Shown piece after piece: positions 35,727 through 46,715 of a DNA stretch of 64,000 nt. The notes beneath the pieces are model-generated. The model saw nothing but the letters and a program-made list of their open reading frames with translations, made no database searches and had not been told where the DNA came from. The DNA is from Collybiopsis luxurians FD-317 M1 (Eukaryota; Basidiomycota; Agaricomycetes; Agaricales; Omphalotaceae), in NCBI GenBank assembly GCA_000827265.1, contig KN834811.1, positions 124,001 through 188,000 on the forward strand, given 5' to 3'. The translations under genes and the position numbers were made by a program. Numbering within the stretch: the first letter of the stretch is position 1; each line of letters begins with the position of its first letter.

Positions 35727-36497
35727 CACTACTTTCACGGCCGAAAAAGGAATCCTTTTTCGATCGCAAAATGATTGTAATTACGCCTGGGGAAACATAA
35801 TGGTCAGTTCCAGCCCAGGAACCGGCCAGAAACTGGGCTGAGTAATCAAGTTCCTGGGCTGNNNNNNNNNNNNNNNNNNNNNNNNNNNNNNNNNNNNNNN
35901 NNNNNNNNNNNNNNNNNNNNNNNNNNNNNNNNNNNNNNNNNNNNNNNNNNNNNNNNNNNNNNNNNNNNNNNNNNNNNNNNNNNNNNNNNNNNNNNNNNNN
36001 NNNNNNNNNNNNNNNNNNNNNNNNNNNNNNNNNNNNNNNNNNNNNNNNNNNNNNNNNNNNNNNNNNNNNNNNNNNNNNNNNNNNNNNNNNNNNNNNNNNN
36101 NNNNNNNNNNNNNNNNNNNNNNNNNNNNNNNNNNNNNNNNNNNNNNNNNNNNNNNNNNNNNNNNNNNNNNNNNNNNNNNNNNNNNNNNNNNNNNNNNNNN
36201 NNNNNNNNNNNNNNNNNNNNNNNNNNNNNNNNNNNNNNNNNNNNNNNNNNNNNNTTTACAAAGGAAATTCTAATCCTTTATGCCCGAAATCAATGCCTTT
36301 TATCAATTGAAATTAGAAAGGAATATTTAACATTTTTTCGAGCGAAATGCAGATTTAATTGTCTTCTTTTTTTCGATTCCAATATCGGGCGAAAAAAGCT
36401 CCAAATTTCGAGTATTTTTTCGCTCGAAATCAAAAATTCATTCCAAATCTATTTACGGTAATAATAACGGCCGAGAAAAATCAGAACCGCCGTAGTG
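35727..36497. mobile_element. Insertion in segment B spanning the assembly gap
   Basis: Segment A runs without interruption from CTCCAAT to CGGC, whereas B has about 770 bases here, bounded by CACTAC and GTAGTG with AAT on each side (35724-35726 and 36498-36500). GGCCGA/TCGGCC motifs follow at each end in inverted order. A 3-bp duplication would fit PIF/Harbinger, but the gap hides the middle. Confidence 0.55.
35862..36254. other. Assembly gap (393 N)
   Basis: Undetermined bases. The gap falls inside the insertion at 35727-36497, so a repeat-rich interior is likely. Confidence 0.99.
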
Positions 36498-36925
36498 AAT
36501 CGGCAATAAATGTTAACTCACATCTGCTGATGTATCCGACCCGAGTAAACGTGCAAACTACATCCATACGTCCGCTGCGTCACCTAAGAACAGATCTAGT
36601 TCTCCCGGAAACCCATTAGGCAAATTCGAGATAGTATGCTTGAAGTTGGGGAAGGTACGTAAGGACATCCAAGTATAGAACTAAAATACTTTTAAGTATC
36701 ATTAGGCGGATCCCAGGTAATTTACGCGTTATTACCTAAAAATCAGGCTAACGAAGATTGGTAAAATCAACCGCCGCATAGCCTGTGTGCGTATAAGAAG
36801 ACTCAGTCAAAGCGAGTTCGGCACCGGTATTAAAGGATGTTCTCCGTTTTTCTCCGACAAATTTGGCGAGTAACACATTTATAAAGCAAAGCATTTACTT
36901 GTAGACGGTGAGAATTCCAACTAGC

Positions 36926-38245
36926 ATGAGCTCCAACGCACCCGAGCTTTCGCCGAAGCAGCCACTCCACCCTTCCCCAGACTGGATCCTGAATACATTT
37001 CGTACCATGAGAAGTATGTCCAAAACATCCCTCTGCTAAACACCCTGCCGTGGGACCCTGTCATTATGCGGAAGCCTCCACCATTTACAGGGGCACGAGA
37101 TCCTCTGAAGGTAGGCAAAACCGAAGAGTTCGAGCTCAAAAGGGGAGGCAATGGACGAAAAATGAGAGCGTATATACCTCCTGGAGAGCCTCCGAAAGCT
37201 GGTTGGCCGATATTGGTGTATTTCCACGGAGGTAAGCGCACGTTGTCTGGCGAACAATGAGCTCGTCTGTGACAATGACTTTCTGAAGGAGGATGGATTC
37301 TGGGTGGTGATTTTAATGAGATGTCGATTATTACGAATCTTTGTGTCGGTGAGTAACAAGATTGAACCAGATAGAACAAAGTCAAACCACGTACTTTAGG
37401 TGCAAAATGTATTGTATTATCCGTCGATTACCGACTTGCCCCAGAGAACAAGTTTCCGGCCGCAGTAGAGGACACTGTTGAAGCACTCCAGTGGGTCCTC
37501 ACGGATGGAAAGGGCCTGCTCAACATCGATATATCCAACATAGCTGTGGGAGGTACTTCTAGGTATTCCAGTTGTTCTTCTACGGTATTCGAAGAGACGG
37601 ATTGCATACTCTTACAGTGGTGGAAACCTCGCTGCAGTCCTGGCGCTCAAAGCCGTCGACGACTCTTTTACACCTCCCCTTCTTAAACCTCTAAAATTAC
37701 AACTATTAATCGGTCCCAGCGTCGATCAGACTGCTACTGACTCTCCGGGCGGTCTTTGGGAATCCAACAAACACGCGCCGTACTTACCCCCTACAGCTGT
37801 GAACTGGCTAAAGGGTATGTACTTCCGAAATGAAGAAGACTGGGTGAAATGGGAAGCATCGCCCCTCTTGGCCCCAGAAAAATTGATCCAGAAGGCCCCA
37901 AAGGCTTGGATTGCGGCTGCAGATGTGGATATTCTCTGCAACGAAGCAGAAGCATACGCTAAAAAGCTAAACGAATGTGGTGTGAATGCGAAATTTGTGG
38001 TCTACAAAGGAGCGACATATTTGACCTTTTTACTTGACGGTGAGTTTTTCAGTTACGCCGAGACGAAACATGAACTGAATTATGCTTTCAAAATCCACTG
38101 GAACACAGCGTAAGTGAACTTATCTCTTCTGACCCCATATATTTCTCATCAGAAGCTGTTGCTCAGGGTAATGAAGAGCGGCGCGAAGGCGATATCAGAC
38201 GCAGTCCATGCACTCGCGGAAGCGTTTGGAACCTCGGATTCTTAG
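36926..38245 (+). CDS. Alpha/beta-hydrolase (HSL/esterase type), copy B, catalytic His changed
   Basis: Serine hydrolase of the alpha/beta-hydrolase-3 type that would cleave carboxylic esters. Exons ending or starting at 37231, 37289-37348, 37400-37562, 37618-38109 and 38167-38245 join in frame. Motifs: H-G-G-G-W oxyanion hole (37222-37297), Y-R-L-A-P-E (about 37427-37444), G-T-S-S-G-G-N nucleophile (spanning the 37562/37618 junction), D-I-L-C-N-E acid region (about 37926) and K-G-A-T-Y-L (about 38006-38023), where the family and copy A have His. The ATG at 36926 is not in frame with the clear coding region (L-D-P-E-Y-I onward) and no other in-frame ATG precedes 37066, so the start is unsettled. 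Likely a recent pseudogene or a non-catalytic relative. Confidence 0.75.
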
Positions 38246-39065
38246 CCGTAGTTGATATGAAGGTCTAGAGTCCTTGATCAATGATTGAACTGAAATATAA
38301 TAAATACTAAACTCACCCTACTCCCGCCCTACTCCCGTAATAAAGTAAAACCCAATTGCCTAACCTGGAGGCTTTGATAAAATCACTCTACGTTTTGCGA
38401 GTGCGACAGCTCAGAGTCTTTAGGATTGATGAAATTTTGCAAGCCCTGTCCGAGTCGATGGGATAAATGCATCTGGCGACCGCTATTTCAAGTATCAAAC
38501 TACGGTGTGAATGGCCGAAGTGAGATAACAAGAATCAAACGCCCGGTTCTTATGCTAATCAGAGCGCTTAATCAAGACTTCGAGTCGCGCTACTACTAGT
38601 ACCATCTATTCTCAGTCTCTCCCAAATGTAAACTTCTCCGTCAACCGCCATTGTTAGTCCGCATGGAAAATTACAAGGGATCAAGCTCCGGGCTTACCTC
38701 TATCTCTATTTTTTTACGGGATCTCACACTCATTGATGTACAGCGCATACGGCTTACAAACTCAATCTGCGGTTACTGCATTTTCGACCGAGTATCGCAC
38801 TAACATTAAACAGGTTGGCAGATGTTCTCGGGAGTTACAGTCGATATCACATTGGACGAGGGAGAACTGATGGTTTGTTAAATCAGCGTTATTCTTTAAG
38901 CGGGTGTTTTGTCTCGGGAAGAAACTTGGGCGAGATATTCCCCTCTATCTACTAAGTGAAGCGGCTCCAAGTTGGTCCTGGAACAAATTTCTTTAGCAGT
39001 AAGAAAAACCCTCAAGAACCATTGAATATTGTGTTCCGCCATAGTAAGGGCGAGGTGAAAATTGC
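38246..39065. other. 3' flank of segment B and spacer
   Basis: Shared with segment A up to about 38685; beyond that nothing is recognised. Confidence 0.45.
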
Positions 39066-39286
39066 CTCATCTGATAGTAAGAGCACTCTCGGTACGCAAT
39101 CAAATTAAGGAGAAGCTTTCCATCATCGGCGGTATAGGTACGAAGCAGTCTCTTTCCTTTTTCCTTTGACTACAGCATCTCATGTTTATTATTTATATTA
39201 CATTTACTCATCTGAAAGTAAGAGCACCCTCGGTACGCAATCAAACCAAGGAGAAGTTTTCCATCATCGGCGGTATAGGTACGAAG
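39066..39286. repeat. Two 80-bp direct repeats upstream of the alcohol oxidase
   Basis: 39066-39145 and 39207-39286 are near identical (CTCATCTGA, GGTACGCAATCAAA, CATCATCGGCGGTATAGG) with a 61-bp spacer. The second copy ends about 100 bases before the ATG at 39386. They may hold regulatory sites, or simply be a local tandem duplication. Confidence 0.85.
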
Positions 39287-39346
39287 GGCAGTTGTGCGTG
39301 CTTACAGCTTATGGATTCACGTCCTGACAAACTTATCCAGTGTCGA

Positions 39347-39353
39347 TATAAAG
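39347..39353 (+). promoter_or_regulatory. Probable TATA box of the GMC oxidase
   Basis: TATAAAG, 39 bases before ATG 39386, which has an ATCATGG context. Confidence 0.5.
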
Positions 39354-39385
39354 ATAGCTAGTTTTCGACCTCAAATTCCACAATC

Positions 39386-42113
39386 ATGGTCGTTTCTATC
39401 CCTGTTCTCCCAGAGTCCACCTACGATATCATTTTTGCTGGAGGTAGGGTCCTCACTCCATTTGCAGATGACATGCCTGATTCTGTGTTTAGGCGGAACC
39501 GCAGCTTGTGTGGCTGCTGGTCGCTTGGCACAATCCGCACCTCAACTCCAGATCCTCATTCTCGAAGCTGGCCCAGACACGAAGGACAATCTAGCGCACA
39601 TTCAACCAGCACGATATGTATCACACATGTCCCCAAATTCAAAAACTGTTCAAGTTCACCTCGATAAGCCCACCGAAGCTTTGGGAAGTCGACAGGCAGG
39701 TTTTGTTTGTGGTAGATGCCTCGGGGGAGGATCAAGCGTAAATTGCAAGCTCTAGCGTTCTTGCTCGTCGTTCTTGACTTACCTTATCCCTCAGGGGCCA
39801 TGTATACACGAGGATCCAAGTCAGACTATGATGCTTGGAGGGACGAATTTCATAACACAGGCTGGGGATTCGACGATCTGTTACCCTTGTTTAAAAAGGT
39901 GAATACCTGCCCACCATCTACCCATCCCGTACCATTGAAATGCTAATTTGCAGACTGAAACTTTCCATCCTACGGCAGGACTACCTACGCATGGTAATGA
40001 TGGGTAGGTCTAACCGTTTCCTCGCGATCAATTGACTCATGCAATACCTATGACCTAAGGCCACTGGGCGTATCCTACGGAGGCACCTATTTCGACATTG
40101 GTAAACAATTTATAGAACTTGCTGGTCAAATAGACAAGAACCGTAAGGCGGACGAGTTATTTGATTCCAACGATTTTTCTTCCACCAATGTCTACTGCGT
40201 GAGTTGCCGTGTTTCTCTTTGAATGTATTATCATAATTTAAATCTCGCATGACTAGCGTTGGCCAAAGTAAGCACTTGGTCATATCATGAAGTTTCAATT
40301 AACATAATGGTGTGCGAAAGATGGATAGATGGGAATACTGGGAAGCGCTCTGATGTGGTACATAATTACATCTATAACCAGCATCATCCGAACTTGCGTA
40401 TTGCTACGGGCGCATCCGTAAAGCGAGTTCTCCTTGAGTATGTCTCTTCTATTCCGTCATATTTTAGAATCACAAGTGTCGCTCATATCTCACTAGGAAT
40501 GGACTCGCAACCGGGGTCGAGTTTCACTGGAATGATTGTTCTCCTTTTGAGGATAGACAAAAACTGTATACCGTCAAAGCAGTAATGATGGTTGTCGTGT
40601 CTGCAGGTGCCTTTGGCTCACCTGCCATTCTCGAGCGTTCGGGGATCGGGTCAAAAACTGTTCTGGAGAATGTGGGCGTTGAGCAAATAATTGATCTAGA
40701 TGGCGTAGGAGTGAATTATCAAGGTGAGTAGCGAGAGACTCGGGCCAAATGACAATTAATTAAATGAAACTTCAGATCATAATATCGTCCTGACACCGTA
40801 TTATGCTGATGATGATGCCGAGACTTTGGATGGAATTATTCAGAATGAAGCTCGTGAAATGTCAGGTTAGCTAAAAGTCTAATCCTCTTCAATTTACTAT
40901 TTATCTAAACTACTGTATCGCAGCGGCTTCTGCGGAATGGACGAAGACTGGCCAGGGCCGAATGGCTACCAAGTAGGATATTCGAATTATTTTATTGACC
41001 AAAACTCACCCTGTGTTATTGTAAGCGGTGTAGATGTAGCGATCAAATATCGGCCAACTACTGAGGAACTAGAGCAATGGGGCTTGGAGTGGAAGATGCG
41101 ATGGGAAGAGGATTTTGCAAATAAATCTGACAAGCCCGTGATGTGGGTGGGACAGTGTTCGATGTGAGTCGTCGGTGGTTACGTTCAAAGGATTTTCACC
41201 TAACAATTTAAAGGCTCCTCGGCAACCTGAGCATAAGACTCCCAACTCAGAAATACTTCTGTATTGGTGGTTTTACGTTGTATCCAGTCGCACGGGGCTA
41301 TGTTCATATATCTTCCGGCCAAAACACTGAGGCACCCCTGGACTTCAAATCTGGATTCTTTGAGAAGTAAGTCCCTTGTCTAAAGTCAGTGATATCAGAA
41401 CAAACACAAACGGTTGTCTTCTTTCTCGCAGTATCTCAGATATAGTGCCGCATATGTGGGTATATAAATATTACCGTGAATTTGCACGTCGTATGCCTGT
41501 TTTCCGTGGAGAACCTGCAGTTGGCCACCCAAGGTTTCCTGAGGGCAGCGAGGCAGCAGTTGTCGAGCATGGAGAGCCGTTTCCTCTCGATGCGCCTACA
41601 GTCAAATATTCTGCCGAGGACGACAGGGCAATTGAAGAGCATATGAGGGCAGAAGTTGGAACTTCCTGGCACGGAGTGAGTACAAGTTTTTCGTTTGTAT
41701 CTGGCATTGATGTAAGTCCTTTCATTCTGGTTGACTGTTGATAGCTCGGCACTTGTTCAATGAAACCTAAAGACCAAGGTGGCGTTGTTGACTCGCTGCT
41801 CAATGTATATGGGGTCAGCAACTTGAAAGTGGCTGGTATGTGCTTCCTGTTCCCGTTAATTTTCATATTATAACGTTAAAAGATATGTCTATATGCCCTG
41901 GCAATATTGGTGGTGTAAGTGCATCTTTATAGGAAGGCCGAGATAATACTTAATTATCATTTGCAGAATACCTACTCAACCGCATTGGTCATCGGCGAAA
42001 AGGCTGCGGAGATTATTTTAAAGGAACTTGAAACCAAGATTCTTTCCTCAGCTTCGACTGTGAGCGTGCCGTTTATCAGTCTGCTGCTAGTATCTGTACT
42101 AATGATAGGATAG
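39386..42113 (+). CDS. GMC oxidoreductase, alcohol/methanol-oxidase type (AA3_3-like)
   Basis: FAD enzyme expected to oxidise a primary alcohol to an aldehyde with release of hydrogen peroxide. Exon 1 (39386-39443) joins 39493 to give F-A-G-G-G-T-A-A-C-V, the FAD-binding G-G-G motif; the E-A-G-P adenine-binding segment follows. Then come G-R-C-L-G-G-G-S-S, M-Y-T-R-G-S-K-S-D-Y-D-A-W (39801 on), S-A-G-A-F-G-S-P-A-I-L-E-R-S-G-I-G (about 40602-40652), and the C-terminal active site: W-H-G (41667-41675) joining L-G-T-C-S-M and, later, G-N-T-Y-S-T-A-L-V-I-G-E-K-A-A with the paired Asn. About ten introns separate these and I found no disabling stop. The protein lacks a signal peptide, as usual in this group, but ends in an unusual hydrophobic tail. 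Where G-S-S-V-N-F is usual before M-Y-T-R, the V-N-F seems lost or absorbed by the intron. Confidence 0.88.
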
Positions 42114-43683
42114 GATATAAGCGACTAACTCTTGGCTCTCGAGCCTGTACGTACATCTTCTTCTTCATCGTCCCATTTCATCAAGTTTTAATGTTGTTCA
42201 CGCAACTTGCCTGAATATGGTTGTAGCTATCTTGCGCCTTAGTTATTAAGACGCGAATTAAATGTGCATCTAGTCTTGAATTTGCTACTTTATGGCTTGA
42301 AATTCCAATTCAGCGGCCAGGAATGTAAAAAGCCGAGAACCGAGCAGAAGTGATTGCAAAAAATCATCGATACTCGGAAGTAAAATCATTGACTAACCCC
42401 AAGAGTGGTAAATTAGTGGCGGAGTTAAAACACTTATGCGAAGATACTAACTGACGGGGACGCTAAACCAGACACTGTCGGTCAAGAAGCGACACAATCA
42501 GAATCGGTAACAGGCGTACCTGCGCTGAACACAGCAAGAAGGGGTTGAGAGGCCCGTGAGGCGGATGTCTATAGACCCGGATCAGTTTGAGGTTTTCATG
42601 AACACTTGTGCAATGTTATTGGCATTTGCGCAATAATTCCTGATCCGTATGGTGTAGATAGAGCATCAGAAATGAACTACGCAGAAGTAAAGACCGCCGG
42701 AGCATGTATGATCCCTTGGAAGGAAGGAAAATCTACGGGACTGTGTGGAATGGATATTGATATAAAGAATTCTAGTGGAACGGAACACATACACAGTCAG
42801 ATATTCAGAGACAAAAGCGGCGCTCTCGAGCTGACGAGTTTGGGAACAGAGTCCAATGCGGAAAGAGTATGGAAATGTTTTGAATGACGTACTCAAAGGC
42901 TGCCTAGGTGACACATGGACCGTTGTCCAAGCTCCGAAGATTGCAATTAGAAAACAAAGGGCAATTCCCGCCTGAAAGAAACGAAGCAGAAGGGGTAGAT
43001 AGAGAACGCTCGGCTTTTGTGGAGACCGAAAAAACGTTGACATGCTGCAGAGGGTGGATTACATTTATGCGAGCACATGCGTAGGATAAATCTGATCCAA
43101 AACGCTACATCGATACAATCTCAAAGACGGAGAGACGTATACTTAGGCTAAATGCGATCGAATAGTTGTATCCGATTCGTAAGAGAGGGGCTTCAGCTCA
43201 GCAGACGTAGATCACAAAGGGGAGTGTTAGCAGAAACAGTAATAGAAAATGTGGGAAAAGAAGAACGCGATGAAAGTTTGACACACATGACAAATAGCAA
43301 AAATGGAAAGCAATTGGACGCTTTGGCCACCCATTTTGATCGAAAAGCGTTCCAGGTTTCCAAGTCCACTACTTAGCGGGAAAGTAGCGGGAACGAGCCC
43401 TTGGAGTTCTAAACTAGGTTTACGTCAAACCGCAAACGGGCTGAGATCTCCGCGTTCAGGGGTCAAGAATAGCACCTACCAAGTCACTTGGCATATTCCC
43501 TTTACTCTTGATTCCTTATTCGAACCGTTTATGAATATTAGCGCCCGTGGTCCCGGTCAGTGCCAAGCTGCCTAGATATCTTGGCATGCTCGTTACTCAA
43601 GAGTTGAACGCTGTTGTTACCCCATGCTTCCAATAACGCAGATTTCTCATACGCAATTGGGGCCTCTCCTTGCAGTTTGAGCC
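42114..43683. other. Intergenic stretch
   Basis: Short frames without family resemblance; nothing recognised until the GGATCCTGTTTGAC motif upstream of the small secreted protein gene. Confidence 0.4.
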
Positions 43684-43735
43684 GGATCCTGTTTGACTCA
43701 AATGGAGTTAAATAACCTCGAAGAAGGCTATAAAA
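43684..43735 (+). promoter_or_regulatory. Promoter of secreted peptide gene 1: shared 14-mer and TATA box
   Basis: GGATCCTGTTTGAC (43684-43697) is repeated exactly upstream of the paralogue (45475-45488). A TATAAAA box (43729-43735) lies 70 bases before the ATG. Confidence 0.65.
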
Positions 43736-43798
43736 TCCTCGCCTCGCCTGTTTATTGCCCATCCTCAAAGTGCGAGCACTCTCGATTCATTCTCAACT

Positions 43799-44253
43799 AT
43801 GTACGGATTCAAAGCCTTCATCGTAGTCACTCTTGCTCTTGCCCTAAGCATCACGGTATCTGCAGAGCCTATCCCTCAAGATCCTGTATATCACTGTAAG
43901 TGTTGTCCTCGTACTCACCTGCATGTCCACTTTCGACTGACACGTTCTCCAGGCGGTGGAGACGAGGTAATGTGCTCCTCAAGCACCTTTTGTTGTATCT
44001 AACACCTTCAAATTATTACACGCTCTTTCAGCATCTTAGCTGTACGTTTTTGTGCAAAGAGTTTTATTTCAATTGACTGACCGTTCAATCTATAGGTCCC
44101 CCAGAATATAATGCATGCTGTGGACCAATCATTGATGGCGTTGGTGGAACGTACGTATCATGAAGATCCTTGTTACTTTTAAGATGATTCAGAGGCTAAG
44201 CAATGTCCTGTAGGTGCACGATCCTCGCACCCGGTGATCTTTGTATATTGTAA
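43799..44253 (+). CDS. Small secreted cysteine-rich protein 1 (C-C-CC-C-C)
   Basis: Five exons, 43799-43895, 43953-43966, 44032-44041, 44096-44150 and 44214-44253 (97, 14, 10, 55 and 40 nt), join in frame with intron phases 1, 0, 1, 2 to give 71 residues. A signal peptide of about 22 residues (M-Y-G-F-K-A-F-I-V-V, ending V-S-A) is followed by a mature chain of about 49 residues with six cysteines spaced C-x7-C-x6-CC-x10-C-x8-C. That order is the one seen in inhibitor-cystine-knot folds; I infer possible similarity from spacing only. The C-C-G-P-I-I and G-G-T-C cores are shared with the gene at 45617. Two microexons of 14 and 10 nt are striking. No family name is known to me. Role could be defence, signalling or interaction with a host or competitor, all speculative. 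Confidence 0.82.
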
Positions 44254-45474
44254 ATGAGATTTCGCTTTGTTTAATTTTCTTGGCTGTTGAAAACATTTGG
44301 AGAATGTATTTCCGCTAGTCTATAACATGGAATTCTGCGGGATCTTTTTCACGACCGGATGAATGTTGAATAAAGGTTGCAATGAGACTGTGGTACTCAG
44401 AGTGCTCGGTCTGACCGCTTTCATGAAACTGAGCCAGCTAATCAATACTTGTGAAGCAAGAAAGTCACCAAACTAGGGTAAGACTTAAATTGTTTTTCCT
44501 CATAAGAATACGGGGAGAGCTTCAGTTGCCAACTAAGTAGACCATAAATAGCTCAGCTTAGGCCCTAGTATGATATGTAGAAAATAGGTCGAAAAATATG
44601 TTAAAATTTTCCCCTGGCCGGTTAGCGGTGTTTTTGGCGAGGATCTCAAGCCCCCAGAATGCGCCCAACCTTGCCCAAGTTTCCATTGGCTCGCCTATGG
44701 AAAAAATTGGGCAATGGTAAGCCTAGCAGCTATGCATCATCGGTGTCAAGTGGGAAAGTCGGAATTTCGAGGAGTTCTTTGAACACTAAGGCGGGTCCTC
44801 CGATTTACCCACATGAGTACCGACAGCTTACTTTCAGAATTGGAGCTTTTCTCTTAGTTGCATCCTGTGCAACACTGAATTGGTAATACGGCGCTATGGT
44901 TCTTAGTACTACATAGGTTGCTTGTCATTATTTTCGATATTTAACATTACCCGCTTTTGTTTGACCAAAAGTAATGAGGATAAGTGTAAGCAGGCTATCA
45001 TGACTAGTAAATGTAGCCATTACAACACCAGACACGATATATGTGCATAACCTTTGGGTATGGAGAGCCCAATCTTACAACAGGGAAGTTAAAAATCTGC
45101 TCCGAGGGAAACGCCAGGTGGCAAGTGGGGAATTCAAGCCCACTACCATACACGGGATTTCCGGGTCACGTACAGCTTGAACTTGCAGCTCCGGCGGCGG
45201 ATTGAAGAAACTGCCGAGATGCTTCTCCTCACACTGGCGGCTTGCTTGGCAGGCAGCAATTTAATATTGCTGGCTTTGGCCTTCTTGCGACTAGCATCTT
45301 TGATTCGGGCTGAATATGGGCTGAGACTATTTTTTGACTTATCGCGAGTCAATGGGTTTGCTACATTTGCCGTAGCTGTACCACTCTAGCGTCATTGCCA
45401 ATGCCAAGCCGGAACATATTCCGCATTGAGGACTTACTTCCATTTACTGATACAGTTTTAGAACATTTCAAGAC
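44254..45474. other. Spacer between the two secreted-peptide genes
   Basis: No gene recognised; small frames at 44659 and 45177 lack homology clues. No third peptide copy seen. Confidence 0.4.
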
Positions 45475-45552
45475 GGATCCTGTTTGACATATTTTACTCA
45501 TGACATTTACCAAAACTTTGCTCTATACTTCTCAAGCTGGAGACTATAAAAA
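45475..45552 (+). promoter_or_regulatory. Promoter of secreted peptide gene 2: shared 14-mer and TATA box
   Basis: GGATCCTGTTTGAC (45475-45488) followed by TATAAAAA (45545-45552), 72 bases before the ATG at 45617; same order as at 43684-43735. Confidence 0.65.
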
Positions 45553-45616
45553 CCCTTAAACAAGCCCTTAAATGTAGCCCACCTGTTTTGACTGCAATCT
45601 CCACTTGCGCTTAATC

Positions 45617-46086
45617 ATGTATATATTCAAAGCCGTTGTTATGACCACTCTTTCATATGCCTTGGTTGTTCTCATCTCTGCAGAACATAACTCTGGAGAA
45701 ACAGTGTATCATTGTAGGTTGTATCTTCTTCACCCATACGACCACCTCCAGCTAACGCTTTTGACAGGCTATGGAATTGAGTCAAGAGACGAGGTACAGT
45801 GATTGTCATTGAGCGCCCTTGGTTGCTTGTAGTATACTCATTTCTCATTTCTATCATGTTATATTAGAGTTTCACTTCAAGTTGTGCGTTTGAGATCCTC
45901 ATGCTCTTTTCATAGTGACTTACTCCTCAAATTATAGGCCCCCCAGGTCTTCAGTGTTGTGGACCAATCATCCCCGGTATTGGTGGAACGTACGTATCAC
46001 AGATCATATCATTATAAGTGATAGAAACTGAAATGATCTTGGGTAGATGCATGTCCCTTTCCCCCGGAGTCCATTGCCTAGCATGA
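45617..46086 (+). CDS. Small secreted cysteine-rich protein 2 (C-C-CC-C-C)
   Basis: Paralogue of the gene at 43799 in the same orientation. Exons 45617-45713, 45768-45793, 45868-45883, 45938-45989 and 46047-46086 (97, 26, 16, 52 and 40 nt) give 76 residues with the same intron phases 1, 0, 1, 2. Signal peptide about 22 residues (M-Y-I-F-K-A-V-V, ending L-I-S-A), mature chain about 54 residues. Cysteine spacing is C-x13-C-x5-CC-x10-C-x8-C, so loop 1 is longer than in copy 1 while the C-terminal half (CCGPII to GGTC) is conserved. The length change is carried by microexons 2 and 3, which grew by 12 and 6 nt, whole codons. Function unknown. Confidence 0.82.
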
Positions 46087-46715
46087 ATGGACGTACGTCC
46101 AGGCTATCCTCGTTCTTCGAAATAATTCATTTCATCTCCTTATCAAATCATTTTCGCTCTCAAATTTGTCCCAAAGTTTTTTGTTGAAGTAAAGTGGCCT
46201 CTTTGGTCATTCGTTGCTTGATCCATGGCACCTTCAACTCACTCAAAATGCGCTGTTCAGCCCAGCTCTGATGATTACCATCCCGACTTGGATTCCTCGT
46301 CTTCCCCCATATCTCAACAATTTCACAATTCTTCCACCCAGACCATCTTACCTTCAACACAACTATCTTGAAGATGGAGCCTATGCTTGCGGTTTGTCAT
46401 TTAATTCACAGCCCTGGATGCAGTGAGCTGCATTCAGTATTTTGGCTATACCATGTTTCCCTAAGCCACCCCATTTACACCGGGGCCAAAATCAAGCCAC
46501 AATTTGCCCAGCCTATTTGTATAGGAAATTCTATCCGGCACACATCCGACAATGAAGGCCTCTACTTCACTAAGCTAATAATTACATTGAATCCTCAATT
46601 TATCCAAGTAAGACATAGGAAAAGGGAACCAGTATAGTTTTAAAATTTTGTCAGTGTGATTTATAACCGGTCCTTGAACATTTCACAGAAAAGGGGAGCG
46701 AATTCCAATACCACT
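46087..46715. other. Spacer between convergent genes
   Basis: Nothing recognised; lies between the + strand peptide gene and the 3' end of the - strand DUF6533 gene. Confidence 0.4.

Larger units (their letters stand above)
31430..38685. repeat. Segmental duplication, copy B
   Basis: Direct-orientation partner of 19530-25072. It keeps the full hydrolase gene but carries two inserts absent from A (32846-34341 and 35727-36497, the latter containing the N gap). Confidence 0.85.
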
